A model generated the notes under the pieces. That model saw nothing but the letters and a program-made list of their open reading frames with translations, was not told where the DNA came from and made no database searches. Of a stretch of DNA of 64,000 bases, positions 32,333 to 40,800 are shown one piece after another. The stretch's first letter is position 1. Every line of letters begins with the position of its first letter. A program made the position numbers and the translations under genes. This DNA comes from Archangium primigenium (GTDB lineage Bacteria; Myxococcota; Myxococcia; Myxococcales; Myxococcaceae): contig NZ_JADWYI010000001.1 of the NCBI RefSeq assembly GCF_016904885.1, forward strand, positions 1,240,001 to 1,304,000, given 5' to 3'.

Positions 32333-33595
32333 CTACCTGGACGAAGGACTCGCGTCGGGGGCGGCGTCCTGGACGTCGACCCAGGCGGGGAAGGGGTCAC
32401 GCAGGCGGCGCCAGGCCCGGGGCCCGCGTGCCATTTCCTGGTCCGTGAGGAGCGCGGCCTCCAGCTTTCGGCGCAGTCCGGCCTCGTCGAGCTCCACGCC
32501 GATGAAGACGAGCTCCTGGCGGCGATCACCGAAGGGCTCCCGCCACTCGCGCTCCACCTGGGCGCGCAGCTCGGGGTCCTCGCGCCACTCCTGGGCGGTG
32601 GGCGTGGCGTACCAGGGGCCGGCGTACTCGCAGGTGGCCGCGCCGCCGGCCTGGGACCAGAGCCCCGTCTCCTCCATGCGCGAGGCGAGCCAGAAGAAGC
32701 CCTTGGAGCGCAGCACGTTGGTCCAGAGCGCGCCGTCCTCGTAGAGCAGCGTCCAGAAGCGGCCGGGGTGGAAGGGGCGGCGGGCCCGGTAGACGAAGCT
32801 CGTCACGCCGTAGGTGTCGCGCTCGGAGACGACCTCGTCGCGCATCCGCTGGAGCCAGCCCGGTGCCTGGGCCGCCCGCTCCATGTCGAACAGCCGCGTG
32901 TCGAGGATGGCCGCGAGCGGCAGGTGGCCCCGGTGCGCGGGGTGGATGCGCGCGTCCGGGTTGAGGTGGCGCAGCAGGGCCTCCAGGCGCGCGCTCTCCT
33001 CCGGGGTGACCAGATCCCCCTTGGAGACGACCAGCACGTTGGCGAACTCCACCTGCTCCACGAGCAGGTCCGCCACCGTGCGCTCGTCCTCCTCGCCCAG
33101 GGCGAGCTTGCGCGCGCGCAGGTCCTCCTCGCTCCTCCAGTCCGCGAGGAAGTTCTTCGCGTCCACCACCGTCACCAGCGTGTCCAGCCGCGCCACCCGG
33201 GACAGGCTCTGGCCGTCCTCCGCCTCGAAGGTGAACGTCTCGGCCACCGGCAGCGGCTCGGAGATGCCCGTGGACTCGATGAGCAGGTAGTCGAAGCGGC
33301 CCTGTCCCGCCAGCCGCGCCACCTCGCGCAGCAGATCCTCGCGCAGCGTGCAGCAGATGCACCCGTTCTGCAGCTCCACCAGATGCTCGTCCACCCGCGA
33401 CAGCGCCGCGCCCCCGTGCTGGACCAGGCGCGCGTCGATGTTCACCTCGCTCATGTCGTTGACGATGACCGCCACGCGCCGTCCCTCGCGGTTGCCCAGC
33501 ACGTGGTTGAGCAGCGTCGTCTTCCCCGCGCCCAGGAAGCCGGAGAGCACGGTGACGGGCAGGCGGGTGTCGGTCTGGCGGGAGGGCGAATCCAT
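32333..33595 (-). CDS. COG0523 (CobW/ZNG1-type) GTPase, putative zinc metallochaperone
   Basis: A 420-residue G3E-family GTPase. Walker A is GFLGAGKT (residues 19-26), the metal-binding signature GCICC (78-82) and the CobW C-terminal domain occupies about residues 260-400. COG0523 proteins with CxCC deliver Zn to essential enzymes under zinc limitation. I chose ATG 33595 (MDSPSRQTD); the earlier in-frame M at 33637 would overlap the candidate operator at 33605-33621. The gene is divergent from rpsN, and both sides have the ATGCAAC palindrome. Together with the four cysteine-poor ribosomal proteins and the Fur-family gene nearby, this strongly suggests Zur control. Metal and client are inferred. 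Confidence 0.9.
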   Translation of the reverse strand: MDSPSRQTDTRLPVTVLSGFLGAGKTTLLNHVLGNREGRRVAVIVNDMSEVNIDARLVQHGGAALSRVDEHLVELQNGCICCTLREDLLREVARLAGQGRFDYLLIESTGISEPLPVAETFTFEAEDGQSLSRVARLDTLVTVVDAKNFLADWRSEEDLRARKLALGEEDERTVADLLVEQVEFANVLVVSKGDLVTPEESARLEALLRHLNPDARIHPAHRGHLPLAAILDTRLFDMERAAQAPGWLQRMRDEVVSERDTYGVTSFVYRARRPFHPGRFWTLLYEDGALWTNVLRSKGFFWLASRMEETGLWSQAGGAATCEYAGPWYATPTAQEWREDPELRAQVEREWREPFGDRRQELVFIGVELDEAGLRRKLEAALLTDQEMARGPRAWRRLRDPFPAWVDVQDAAPDASPSSR

Positions 33596-33604
33596 TCCCC
33601 GCAA

Positions 33605-33621
33605 ATGCAACCGAATTGCGT
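33605..33621. promoter_or_regulatory. Candidate Zur operator A (upstream of the COG0523 GTPase gene)
   Basis: ATGCAAC CGA ATTGCGT: an imperfect 7-3-7 palindrome starting 10 bases upstream of the GTPase start codon on the minus strand. It matches the boxes at 33648-33664 and 35092-35108 in spacing and core TGCAAC-N3-RTTGC. Repression by Zur at this site is inferred from context. Confidence 0.6.
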
Positions 33622-33647
33622 TCCAGTCAAGTGCCACGGAATATCAA

Positions 33648-33664
33648 ATGCAACTGTGTTGCGA
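33648..33664. promoter_or_regulatory. Candidate Zur operator B (upstream of rpsN)
   Basis: ATGCAAC TGT GTTGCGA: a 7-3-7 near-perfect palindrome 32 bases before the rpsN start. It probably covers the rpsN-rpmB promoter. Same core and spacing as boxes A and C. Confidence 0.65.
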
Positions 33665-33696
33665 TTGTGGGACGTTCGCGGTATGTCCCCGGTCCC

Positions 33697-33999
33697 ATGG
33701 CCAAGACGAGCAAGATTCACAAGAACGAGCAGCGCAAGGCGCTGGTGCGCCGGTACGCCGAGCGGCGGGCGGCCCTGAAGGAAGCCATCCGCACGGCGGG
33801 CACGGTGGAGGAGCGGATGCGGGCCCAGACGGCGCTCGCGAAGCTGCCGCGCGACTCCAACTCCATCCGCGTCACCCACCGGTGCGCCATCACGGGCCGG
33901 CCGCGCGGCTACCTCAGGCGCTTCGGCATGTCGCGCATCGCCTTTCGCGAGAAGGCCCTGGCCGGCCACGTCACCGGCGTCACCAAGTCCAGCTGGTAG
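33697..33999 (+). CDS. rpsN: 30S ribosomal protein S14, zinc-independent (C-minus) form
   Basis: A 100-residue S14 beginning [20 protein letters not shown] and ending TGVTKSSW. The signature [20 protein letters not shown] is present. It is the long form lacking the CxxC...CxxC zinc ribbon of short S14; only one Cys remains. Zinc-free S14 paralogs replace zinc-binding ones during zinc starvation in other bacteria. It is followed by rpmB after 11 bases and preceded by the candidate Zur operator. Whether a zinc-binding copy exists elsewhere in the genome cannot be seen here. Confidence 0.96.
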   Translation: MAKTSKIHKNEQRKALVRRYAERRAALKEAIRTAGTVEERMRAQTALAKLPRDSNSIRVTHRCAITGRPRGYLRRFGMSRIAFREKALAGHVTGVTKSSW

Positions 34000-34010
34000 G
34001 AGAGGCGCAC

Positions 34011-34247
34011 ATGTCCAAGGTCTGTCAGGTCACGGGGAAGCGGCCGCTGGTGGGCAACGTCGTCAGCCACGCCAACAACAAGACGAAGACGCGCTCGGTG
34101 CCCAATCTCCAGTACCACCGCTTCTGGGTGGAGAGCCTCGGGCGCTTCGTGCGCCTGCGGGTGAGCGCCCACGGCATCCGCATCATCAACAAGCGCGGCA
34201 TCGAGCGGGTGCTCAAGGAGTTGCAGGCGCGCGGCGAGAAGTTCTGA
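34011..34247 (+). CDS. rpmB: 50S ribosomal protein L28, zinc-independent form
   Basis: A 78-residue L28 ([20 protein letters not shown], then [20 protein letters not shown]). L28 zinc forms carry CxxC pairs; this one has a single Cys at position 5, so it is the zinc-free type. TAGGAGAG lies a few bases upstream as ribosome site. It is the second gene of the rpsN-rpmB unit and ends at the bidirectional hairpin 34264-34295. Confidence 0.96.
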   Translation: MSKVCQVTGKRPLVGNVVSHANNKTKTRSVPNLQYHRFWVESLGRFVRLRVSAHGIRIINKRGIERVLKELQARGEKF

Positions 34248-34255
34248 GCCGCTGG

Positions 34256-34295
34256 AAATCAAAAGGGGGCGGGGCCGGTGAAGGCCCTGCCCCCT
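34256..34295. terminator. Bidirectional terminator between the two ribosomal-protein operons
   Basis: AGGGGGCGGGGCC (34264-34276) pairs with GGCCCTGCCCCCT (34283-34295) with one G-U pair around GGTGAA. On the minus strand it is followed by TTTTGATTT, giving a good terminator 7 bases after the small ORF's stop at 34302; on the plus strand it follows rpmB with a poor T run. Confidence 0.7.
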
Positions 34296-34301
34296 CGCGC
34301 T

Positions 34302-34511
34302 TCATCCCCCCGCGGGCTCCGAGGCGCACTCGCCCGCGCGCACCAGCCGCAGGGCCCGGGAGGGCTCACCCTCGTCCTCCGGCGCGGAGGCGTCGTCTAG
34401 CGCGCCCCCCACGTCGATGAGCTCGGGGGGCGCGAACGCCCGCTCCCGTTCCCGGAAGCGGGCGGCCTCGGGCCGGGGCCCGCGCGGCAAGCACGCGCGC
34501 CGGCGGCTCAC
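34302..34511 (-). CDS. Small unknown protein, third gene of the rpsR-rpmG operon
   Basis: A 69-residue protein starting at GTG 34511, whose first bases overlap the rpmG stop (GTGA), so translation is coupled. It contains [19 protein letters not shown] followed by an acidic, Pro-rich tail. The same pattern (AARLRERWREFASPEFVEV, then DD) occurs in the protein at 35138-35338, so they are paralogs in one zinc-related cluster. No known family is recognised. Its place inside the ribosomal-protein operon and before the terminator argues that it is real. A role in ribosome remodelling under zinc limitation is a guess. Confidence 0.6.
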   Translation of the reverse strand: MSRRRACLPRGPRPEAARFRERERAFAPPELIDVGGALDDASAPEDEGEPSRALRLVRAGECASEPAGG

Positions 34512-34672
34512 GGCTTGCCTTCGACGAACAGCACGTGCTTGCGCACGCGCGGGTCGTACTTCTTGAGCTGGAGCTTGTCCTGCGACTTCCGCTTGTTCTT
34601 CGTCGTCGTGGAGACGGTGCCGGTGCCGGCCGTGGACACGAGCTGGATGATGGCGCGATGGCCCTTGGGCAT
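34508..34672 (-). CDS. rpmG: 50S ribosomal protein L33, zinc-independent form
   Basis: A 54-residue L33: [20 protein letters not shown], later [17 protein letters not shown] and the end HVLFVEGKP. There is no cysteine at all, whereas zinc-binding L33 has two CxxC pairs, so this is the C-minus paralog. GAGGAG lies six bases before the ATG. It follows rpsR after 46 bases and overlaps the downstream small ORF by GTGA. It belongs with rpsR, rpsN and rpmB to a predicted zinc-starvation set. Confidence 0.95.
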   Translation of the reverse strand: MPKGHRAIIQLVSTAGTGTVSTTTKNKRKSQDKLQLKKYDPRVRKHVLFVEGKP

Positions 34673-34718
34673 GGGGAACTCCTCGAGAAAGGGTGGGGGG
34701 TGGGGGGAACCGTGGGGC

Positions 34719-35015
34719 TCAGGTGCCCGTGGCGACGTAGGGCAGCAGTCCGAGCTGGCGCGCGCGCTTGATGGCCTGGGCCACCTGCCGCTGCTGCTGC
34801 GCCGTCACCCCGGTGATGCGGCGGGGGATGATGCGCCCGCGCTCGGTGATGAAGTGCTTGAGCAGGGTCACGTCCTTGAAGTCCACCGTGCGCGCCGCGC
34901 CCAGGGGGTTGGGCTTTCGCCGTCCGAATCCGAGTCGACCCGCGCGGCGATCGTCCTCACCGCCCACGGAACGGGAGCCGCCCTCGGCGGGCGGCCGCTT
35001 CTGCGAAGTGCTCAT
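34719..35015 (-). CDS. rpsR: 30S ribosomal protein S18, zinc-independent form
   Basis: A 98-residue S18. The N-terminal 25 residues ([16 protein letters not shown]) are a variable Ser/Gly/Arg tail. The core has [20 protein letters not shown], then [16 protein letters not shown] and [20 protein letters not shown]. It contains no cysteine, whereas zinc-binding S18 has Cys ligands. AGGAGC supplies the ribosome site. The operon promoter must lie in 35016-35137, where candidate Zur operator C sits 76 bases upstream of the start. Confidence 0.96.
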   Translation of the reverse strand: MSTSQKRPPAEGGSRSVGGEDDRRAGRLGFGRRKPNPLGAARTVDFKDVTLLKHFITERGRIIPRRITGVTAQQQRQVAQAIKRARQLGLLPYVATGT

Positions 35016-35091
35016 GTCGGGTGCTCCTGGCGCGCGCCACGCCTCGGCGCGCGGAGTTGTCCAGGATCATCCTTAACGGATATCCCATGAA

Positions 35092-35108
35092 ATGCAACAC
35101 GGTTGCAT
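35092..35108. promoter_or_regulatory. Candidate Zur operator C (upstream of rpsR)
   Basis: ATGCAAC ACG GTTGCAT: a perfect 7-3-7 palindrome between the small ORF ending at 35138 and rpsR. It is the best of three copies in the island (others at 33605 and 33648); the palindrome was not noticed elsewhere in the window. Confidence 0.68.
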
Positions 35109-35137
35109 GTGCATGGCCGTGGCGTGTGGCTCCGTGC

Positions 35138-35338
35138 TCAGGGGCCGGGGTCGAGCGGGCCGTCCTCGGCGCTCAAGAGTTGGAGTCGGCGTGGGGTGGG
35201 CCCGGGCGTGTCGTCCTCCAAGGGCACCACCTCGACGAACTCGGGGGAGGCGAACTCGCGCCAGCGCTCGCGGAGCCGAGCGGCGCGCGGTGCTCCGGGG
35301 GGTCTGCCCTCCGCCCTCACTCCATGCCGGTGCCGCAT
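35138..35338 (-). CDS. Small unknown protein, paralog of the one at 34302-34511
   Basis: A 66-residue basic/proline-rich protein. GGAGGAG lies four bases before ATG 35338, an excellent ribosome site. The segment RAARLRERWREFASPEFVEV followed by a DD pair and an acidic/Pro tail aligns without gaps to the rpmG-coupled small protein over about 23 positions. It lies between the Fur-family gene (122 bases upstream) and candidate operator C. No known family is recognised. Confidence 0.55.
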   Translation of the reverse strand: MRHRHGVRAEGRPPGAPRAARLRERWREFASPEFVEVVPLEDDTPGPTPRRLQLLSAEDGPLDPGP

Positions 35339-35460
35339 GTACTCCTCCGGATCAGGACTGGCCTGGAGCAGAGGTAGTCATCGCCGGAACGCGGCACGAG
35401 GGGGACGGGGGGACGATTGCTCCGGGGGTCGGGGGCGGGGAGCGCCTCCCTGCGCGCCGG

Positions 35461-35913
35461 TCACTGGCCGCAGCGATCGCAGCGGCCGCGCAGCTGGATG
35501 TCCACGCTCTTGGCCGCCAGCGCCTTGGGGGCGCCCTTGGCGGGCTTCACGTGCACGGACTCGGCGGGCAGGCAGGCCACGCTGCCACAGTCCGTGCAGG
35601 TGAAGTGTGGGTGGGGGCCGTGCTCGGCCTGGGTGTCGCCCTTGAGCTCGAAGCGCCAGACGTGGTCCCCCAGGTCCGCGCGCATGACGAGGCCCGCCTC
35701 GGTCAGGTCCGTCAAGTTGCGGTACAGGGTGACGCGGTCGTAGCCCTCGTCCTGCAGGGCGTCCACCAGCTCCGCGTGGCTCAAGGGGGCCTTGGCCGCC
35801 TCGAGCTCGCGCAGGACCGCCACCCGGGCGGTGGTGCTGCGCAGTCCGGCCGCGCGCAGGCGCTCCTGATAGTCACCGAGGCTCGGGGGAGGGAGGTTCT
35901 TGCGGGCCGCCAT
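35461..35913 (-). CDS. zur: Fur-family metalloregulator, probable zinc uptake regulator Zur
   Basis: A 150-residue Fur-superfamily repressor. The winged helix covers about residues 10-85 (QERLRAAGLRSTTARVAVLR, then DRVTLYRNLTDLTEAGLVMR). The dimer/metal domain has HVWRFELKGDTQAEHGPHPH, with the structural zinc site formed by CTDC and CDRC near the end. ATG 35913 gives the natural N terminus (MAARKNLPPPSLGDYQERL); the longer reading from 36051 has no ribosome site. Fur, PerR and Zur cannot be told apart from this alone, but adjacency to a COG0523 GTPase and four zinc-free ribosomal proteins points to Zur. An imperfect inverted repeat lies just upstream of its start. Confidence 0.85.
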   Translation of the reverse strand: MAARKNLPPPSLGDYQERLRAAGLRSTTARVAVLRELEAAKAPLSHAELVDALQDEGYDRVTLYRNLTDLTEAGLVMRADLGDHVWRFELKGDTQAEHGPHPHFTCTDCGSVACLPAESVHVKPAKGAPKALAAKSVDIQLRGRCDRCGQ

Positions 35914-36130
35914 GTCCCCTCGAATAACCCAACTCGCTTGGGGTTGCACGCACGTCGCCTCCGCCTGGATGGTGGCGGGCCAACACGGGCCCTGTCCCCA
36001 GGGGAGGTGGGAGGCCCCATGCGAGCGGAGGGCCTGTTCCACCCGCGACACGCGGGGGGTCCCCCTCTCTTGTCAGCCTTCCCGGTGAGGTCCAGTTTCG
36101 TCTTCCCCGCCCCACGAAAGGACCAGGGAA

Positions 36131-36520
36131 ATGCCGGACAAGCAGACCGTCGACCGTGCGCGCCAGGAGCAACCCGAGACGTCTTCCGACCACGCGTCGC
36201 CCTCCCTCCGCGCCGCGCACACCGAGCCCGAGGCCCCGGCCTCCGCGGGCTCCTCCGAGAAGGCGGCGCCCAAGCGCCGCCGCGCCAGCACCCGCTCTTC
36301 CGCCCGCGTGAGCAAGAAGGCCCGCGCGAAGGCGAAGTCGGCCCCGGCCAAACGCCGCACGCGCAAGGCGGCCCGCGCGGCGGCGAGCGACACGCCCGCC
36401 AAGAAGCGCGCCCCGAGCCGTGCCACCGCCAAGGCGAAGAAGCGCGCCGCCGCGCCCAAGCGCACGGGCCGCACGCAGGTCAAGCGCGCCCGCGCCACCC
36501 AGCGCGCCAAGGCGAGCTAG
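36131..36520 (+). CDS. Histone H1-like lysine/arginine-rich DNA-binding protein
   Basis: A 129-residue highly basic protein. After an acidic/polar N-terminal 40 residues, the rest is nearly all Lys, Arg, Ala, Ser, Thr and Pro (KAAPKRRRASTRSSARVSKK, KKRAAAPKRTGRTQVKRARA), like the C-terminal tail of histone H1 and bacterial H1-like proteins. Such proteins bind DNA non-specifically and compact the nucleoid. AAAGGA lies ten bases upstream of ATG 36131. Its TAG stop shares bases with the stop of the convergent desaturase gene (CTAG at 36517-36520). Confidence 0.82.
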   Translation: MPDKQTVDRARQEQPETSSDHASPSLRAAHTEPEAPASAGSSEKAAPKRRRASTRSSARVSKKARAKAKSAPAKRRTRKAARAAASDTPAKKRAPSRATAKAKKRAAAPKRTGRTQVKRARATQRAKAS

Positions 36521-37674
36521 GTCCCGACGCGTCCCAGGCGTGCGCGGTCCTCTTCCGCCGCGCCCTCCAGGCGCAGCATCGAGTGGCGGCCCACCATGAT
36601 GTGGACCGCCTTGCGCGTGCGGCGAAAGACGTTCTCCTGCACGTAGGGCAGGCCGTAGCGCTCGCACAGCGCCTGGACCCGGGCCTGCGAGCGCTGCAAC
36701 TGGAGCAGGGACAGCCCCGGCCACAGGTGGTGCTCGATCTGGTAGTTGAGCCCACCGTGCAGGAAGGCCAGCACGTCGCCTCCCGTCGTGTAGTTCGTGG
36801 AGCCCAGGATCTGCCGGACGCAGTAGTCCGCGCGGCCCTGGGTGCGCTCCTCGAAGCGGTAGATGTCCTCGCCCGCGTGATTGGGGGCGATGAGCACGAA
36901 GCTCTGGAGGTTGGCGAAGACCTCGGCGAGCAGCGAGTTGAACAGGACCGCGAGCGCCGCCGCGCGGCCCAGGGGCAGGAACAGCAGGGGCGCGAGCACG
37001 AACCGGACGCTGGCGTAGGGCAGCAGGCACATCCACCAGAAGGCCCGCCCGTCGGCCGTGCGCGGGTCGAAGGCCTTGTGCATCCAGAAGGGCCCGTCCT
37101 CGTCGTCCATCTCCGGCAGGCGCTTCTTGGCCCACCGCCATTCCAGGAAGGTGCTGGGCGCGTAGTAGGTCAACCGCCAGGTGCACGCCAGGATCGCCAC
37201 GATCACGTAGCGCAGCGCCATGGGAATCCGGGAGGTGCGCAGCCACTTCATGCGCCGCTCCACCAGGTCGGGATCCTTCGTCTCGCCGGTGTGCCCGTGG
37301 TGCAGGACGTTGTGCTCGTGGCTCCACGCCTGGGGGTGGATCCAATCCAGCCAGTCGATGGCGCGGCGCCAGCCCCGGGCGAAGGTCTTCTCCCGCGCGC
37401 CGTCCGGGGCCTGGGCCACGCGCTCGTAGCCCCGGTGCAGCACGTGGTGGGCCACGATCGTCCAGCGCGCCGTCATGCCCTGGGCGATGAGCCACGCGCT
37501 GAGGGGGTTGGGCGCCAGCCAGGCGGTCGCATACCCCAGCACCGCGCTCAGCCGACCCCACCGGCTCATCTTCTGGAGGTGGCGGAGATCCTCTTCGCCT
37601 GGGGTGGACTCCAACTGGCTCTTGATGGTCTGGAGTTCCTTGACGAAGGACTCCCTGGCGGAAGGCGCGATCAC
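36517..37674 (-). CDS. Membrane fatty acid desaturase
   Basis: A 385-residue di-iron membrane desaturase. All three histidine boxes are visible: HHVLH (about residue 76), HEHNVLHHGH (about 116) and NYQIEHHLWP (about 312), the last with the QxxHH form found in front-end and acyl-lipid desaturases. Four or more hydrophobic segments surround them. It inserts a cis double bond into a fatty acyl chain using O2 and an electron donor. No ATG exists near the start of the homologous region; GTG 37674 (MIAPSARESFVKELQTIK) is my choice. The gene is divergent from the HYR protein gene. Confidence 0.9.
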   Translation of the reverse strand: MIAPSARESFVKELQTIKSQLESTPGEEDLRHLQKMSRWGRLSAVLGYATAWLAPNPLSAWLIAQGMTARWTIVAHHVLHRGYERVAQAPDGAREKTFARGWRRAIDWLDWIHPQAWSHEHNVLHHGHTGETKDPDLVERRMKWLRTSRIPMALRYVIVAILACTWRLTYYAPSTFLEWRWAKKRLPEMDDEDGPFWMHKAFDPRTADGRAFWWMCLLPYASVRFVLAPLLFLPLGRAAALAVLFNSLLAEVFANLQSFVLIAPNHAGEDIYRFEERTQGRADYCVRQILGSTNYTTGGDVLAFLHGGLNYQIEHHLWPGLSLLQLQRSQARVQALCERYGLPYVQENVFRRTRKAVHIMVGRHSMLRLEGAAEEDRARLGRVGT

Positions 37675-37855
37675 GGTGCCGGATATAGTCAGAGGCGCGC
37701 GGGTCCACCCACAAGCGCTTTGTTGGGTCGGCACGTCTGCCCGATTGGCTGGGTACGGGCCGCGCGTCACCCGCCCCTCGAAGACACATACACACTGTCC
37801 GTACGGATTTCCGCGCGCGCGCGGGAGGCACCGAAGAGGTCTATCCTCCCCCGTC

Positions 37856-40800
37856 ATGCCTCGCTTTTCCGTGCCGTCCCGCCTCGCCGCGCTCGCGGCG
37901 GGGTTCCTCTTCGCCTGTTCCTCCACCACGCCCGAGCCGGACGTCACGGCGCCCGCGCCGGCCGAGAGTGTCTCGCCGTCCTTCGATGTCCAGGCCGTCA
38001 TCCGCCGGGTGACCCGGACGTTCCACTCCGAGTCAGGCCGCTTCTCGAGCATGCAGGGGACCTACGCGGTCCAGGTCGCGCCCGAGGGCACGGTGCGCTT
38101 CGCGGCGCGTCAGGCCGCCCTGTCCGCGGAGGCCCTGGTGTTGCGCACCGCGTCCCTCGCCCGGGGTGGACAGGCCCTGACGAGCGCCGTCCGGACCACG
38201 GTGCGCGAGGACGGCGCGCTCGCCCTGGACCGGGGCGCGGTGGTGGAGGTGCTGGAGAACGCCGACGGCGGGCTCGCGCAGCGCTGGGAGCTGGCTGGCA
38301 AGCCCCGGGGCGCGGGTGACCTGGAGGTGCGGGTGGTGGTGGCGGGGCTCGCGTACGCGGGCGAGACCGCGGGCGGGCAGCACTTCACGGACCCGGCCAC
38401 GGGACTGGGCGTGCGCTACGGCCAGGCCACCTGGGTGGATGCCCGGGGCGTGGAGACCGCCGTGCGGACCGAGTACACGGAGGGCGCGCTGCGCCTCGTC
38501 GTGCCGGAGGCGGTGCTGGAGTCGTCCACGTGGCCCGCGCGCCTGGCGCCCCTCCTCTCCCCGGAGATCCGTCCGGACACGCCCGTCTTCGCGCCAACCT
38601 CGCTCAATGAGGCGGCCCCCGTGACGGCCCATGCGGAGGGAACCCTGCTCGTGGTGTGGGACGTCCTCGTGGGCACCCAGCGCGACATCGTCGGCACGCG
38701 CGTGCGGGCCTCGGATGGCGCGGTGCTCGACCCCACGGGCATCGTCCTGGCCTCCAGCTCCGTGGAGGAACACCAGCCCACCGTGGCGGCCCAGGGCGGC
38801 GTCTTCCTGGTGGCCTGGCGGCAGTTGAATGGGGGCATCTACCGCACGCGCGTGCGGGCCTCCACCGGCCAGGTGCTCGACGCCGCGCCGGTGAAGTTCT
38901 CGATCAGCGGCTCCACCGCGCACTCGCCCGCCGCCGCCTGCGGCACGGACGTGTGCGCCGTGGTGTGGGGTGAGTCGTCGGGCATCCTCTCCGCGCGGGT
39001 GCGGCTCTCGGATGGGGTCGTGCTGGGCACCTCGACCCTCTCCACCAAGGCCATGGCCGCCCAGGGCGATCTCGCGGTGGCCGCCGATGAGTCCCAGTTC
39101 CTCGTGGCCTGGTCCGTGACGGTCGGGACCGGCACCCGGAATCAGGACATCCAGGGTGTGCGGTTCCGGGCCGCCAGCGGCTTGATTCTCGATTCCTCCC
39201 CCCTGCTCATCTCCACCGCCGCCGACATCCAGAACGCGCCCGCCATCGCCTTCACCTCGGGTCACTTCCTCGTGGTGTGGTCCGACACCCGTCTCACCAC
39301 CTCCACCGGCCTCTACGGCTCGCGGGTGCGGGCCTCGGATGGCGCGGTGCTCGACCCCTCGGGCCTCCTCATCGCGTCCTCCTCGGACAAGCCCGCCGAG
39401 GTGGCCGTGGGCACCGATGGCACCCAGTTCCTGGTGGCGTGGCAGAGCATGGTCGGCTCCCTGTACGAGCTCCACGCCCGGCGGGTGACGACCGCGGGGG
39501 CCGTGGTGGAGCCCTCGCCCGTGGTGCTCGCCAAATCCTCCACGAGCGGGGCCTATTCGCCCGCGCTGGCCTTCGACGGGACGCACTACCTGCTGGCCTG
39601 GATGCGCCGCGAGTCCAGCGATGCGTCCCAGAACATCTACGGCGCGCGCGTGCGCCCCTCGGACCTGGGCCTGCTCGAGCCCGCGGGGACGCTGCTGTCC
39701 GCGCAGGCCAACCGCCAGTCCTCGCCCGTCGTGGCCTGGGGCGGGGGCAAGTACCTCGTGGCATGGCTGGACTCGCGCCAGCGCGCCAGCGGTGAGGACC
39801 TCTACGGCGTGCGGCTCGGGGTGGACGGCCAGCCGCTCGACACCACGGCCATCCCCCTCTCCACGACCGCCGCCGTGAAGACCTCGCCCCAGGTGGTGTC
39901 CGATGGCGCCGACTTCCTCGTGGCGTGGAACGTCGGCTCGAGCATTCAAGGCGCGCGCGTGCGGGGCGCCGATGGCGTCGTGCTCGATCCCACGGCCCTC
40001 CCCATCTCCGGCACCCAGAGTCTCATCGGCGCGCCGCGGTTGGCTTTCGGCGGCGGGCACTACTTCGTGGCCTGGACCGACCAGCGCGTCACCAACGACA
40101 CCAACGTGTACGGCGTGCGGCTGCGGCCCTCGGATGGCCAGGTGCTGGACGCGTCCGCCCTCCTCGTCTCGGGGGCTTCTGGGACCCAGAACTCCCCCGC
40201 GGTCGCGTTTGGCGCGGGCTCGTTCTTCGTGACCTGGCTGGACGCGCGCGCGGGCCGCAATGAAATCTATGGCGCGCGGATCAGAGCGGCGGACGGCGAG
40301 GTGCTGGATCCCGCGGGCCTGGCGATCTCCACCGGTTCGACCTACCGGACGGATCCGGTCGTGGCCTCCGATGGCACCCGCTTCCTGGTGGCCTGGCGCG
40401 ACCAGCGCACGGGCACGGGCGATTTCTATGGGAGCCGGGTGGAGGCCGCCACGGGCCAGGTGCTCGATCCGGCGGGGCTCGCGCTGCTCCTCGAGCCCAG
40501 CCTCCAGAACGTGTCCTCGCTCCTCTTCGATGGGAGGAACTACCTGCTGGTGTGGTCGGACACCCGGAGCGGCTCGGTCCGCCTCAATGGCCTGCGGTTG
40601 AAGCCGGAGGGCACCGCGCTGGATGGCACGGGCTTCCTCATTGCCCCGGGCGTCTCGTTCTCCACGCCGCCCCCCGCCGCGGCGTCGGGGCCGGGCCGCT
40701 ACCTCTTCGCGGCGGCGCCCACGGACACGGTCACGCGGACCCAGCGTGTCGTGCTGTGGCGGGGCGTGATCGTCCCGGATGGAGAGGCCTGCGCGGGCGC

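Noticed and set aside
35926-35945. Inverted repeat AACCCAA-N5-TTGGGGTT upstream of the Fur-family gene as a fourth Zur operator
   Set aside because: Core and spacing differ from the three ATGCAAC boxes and one arm has an extra base. It may be an autoregulatory site of another kind but I cannot support it.
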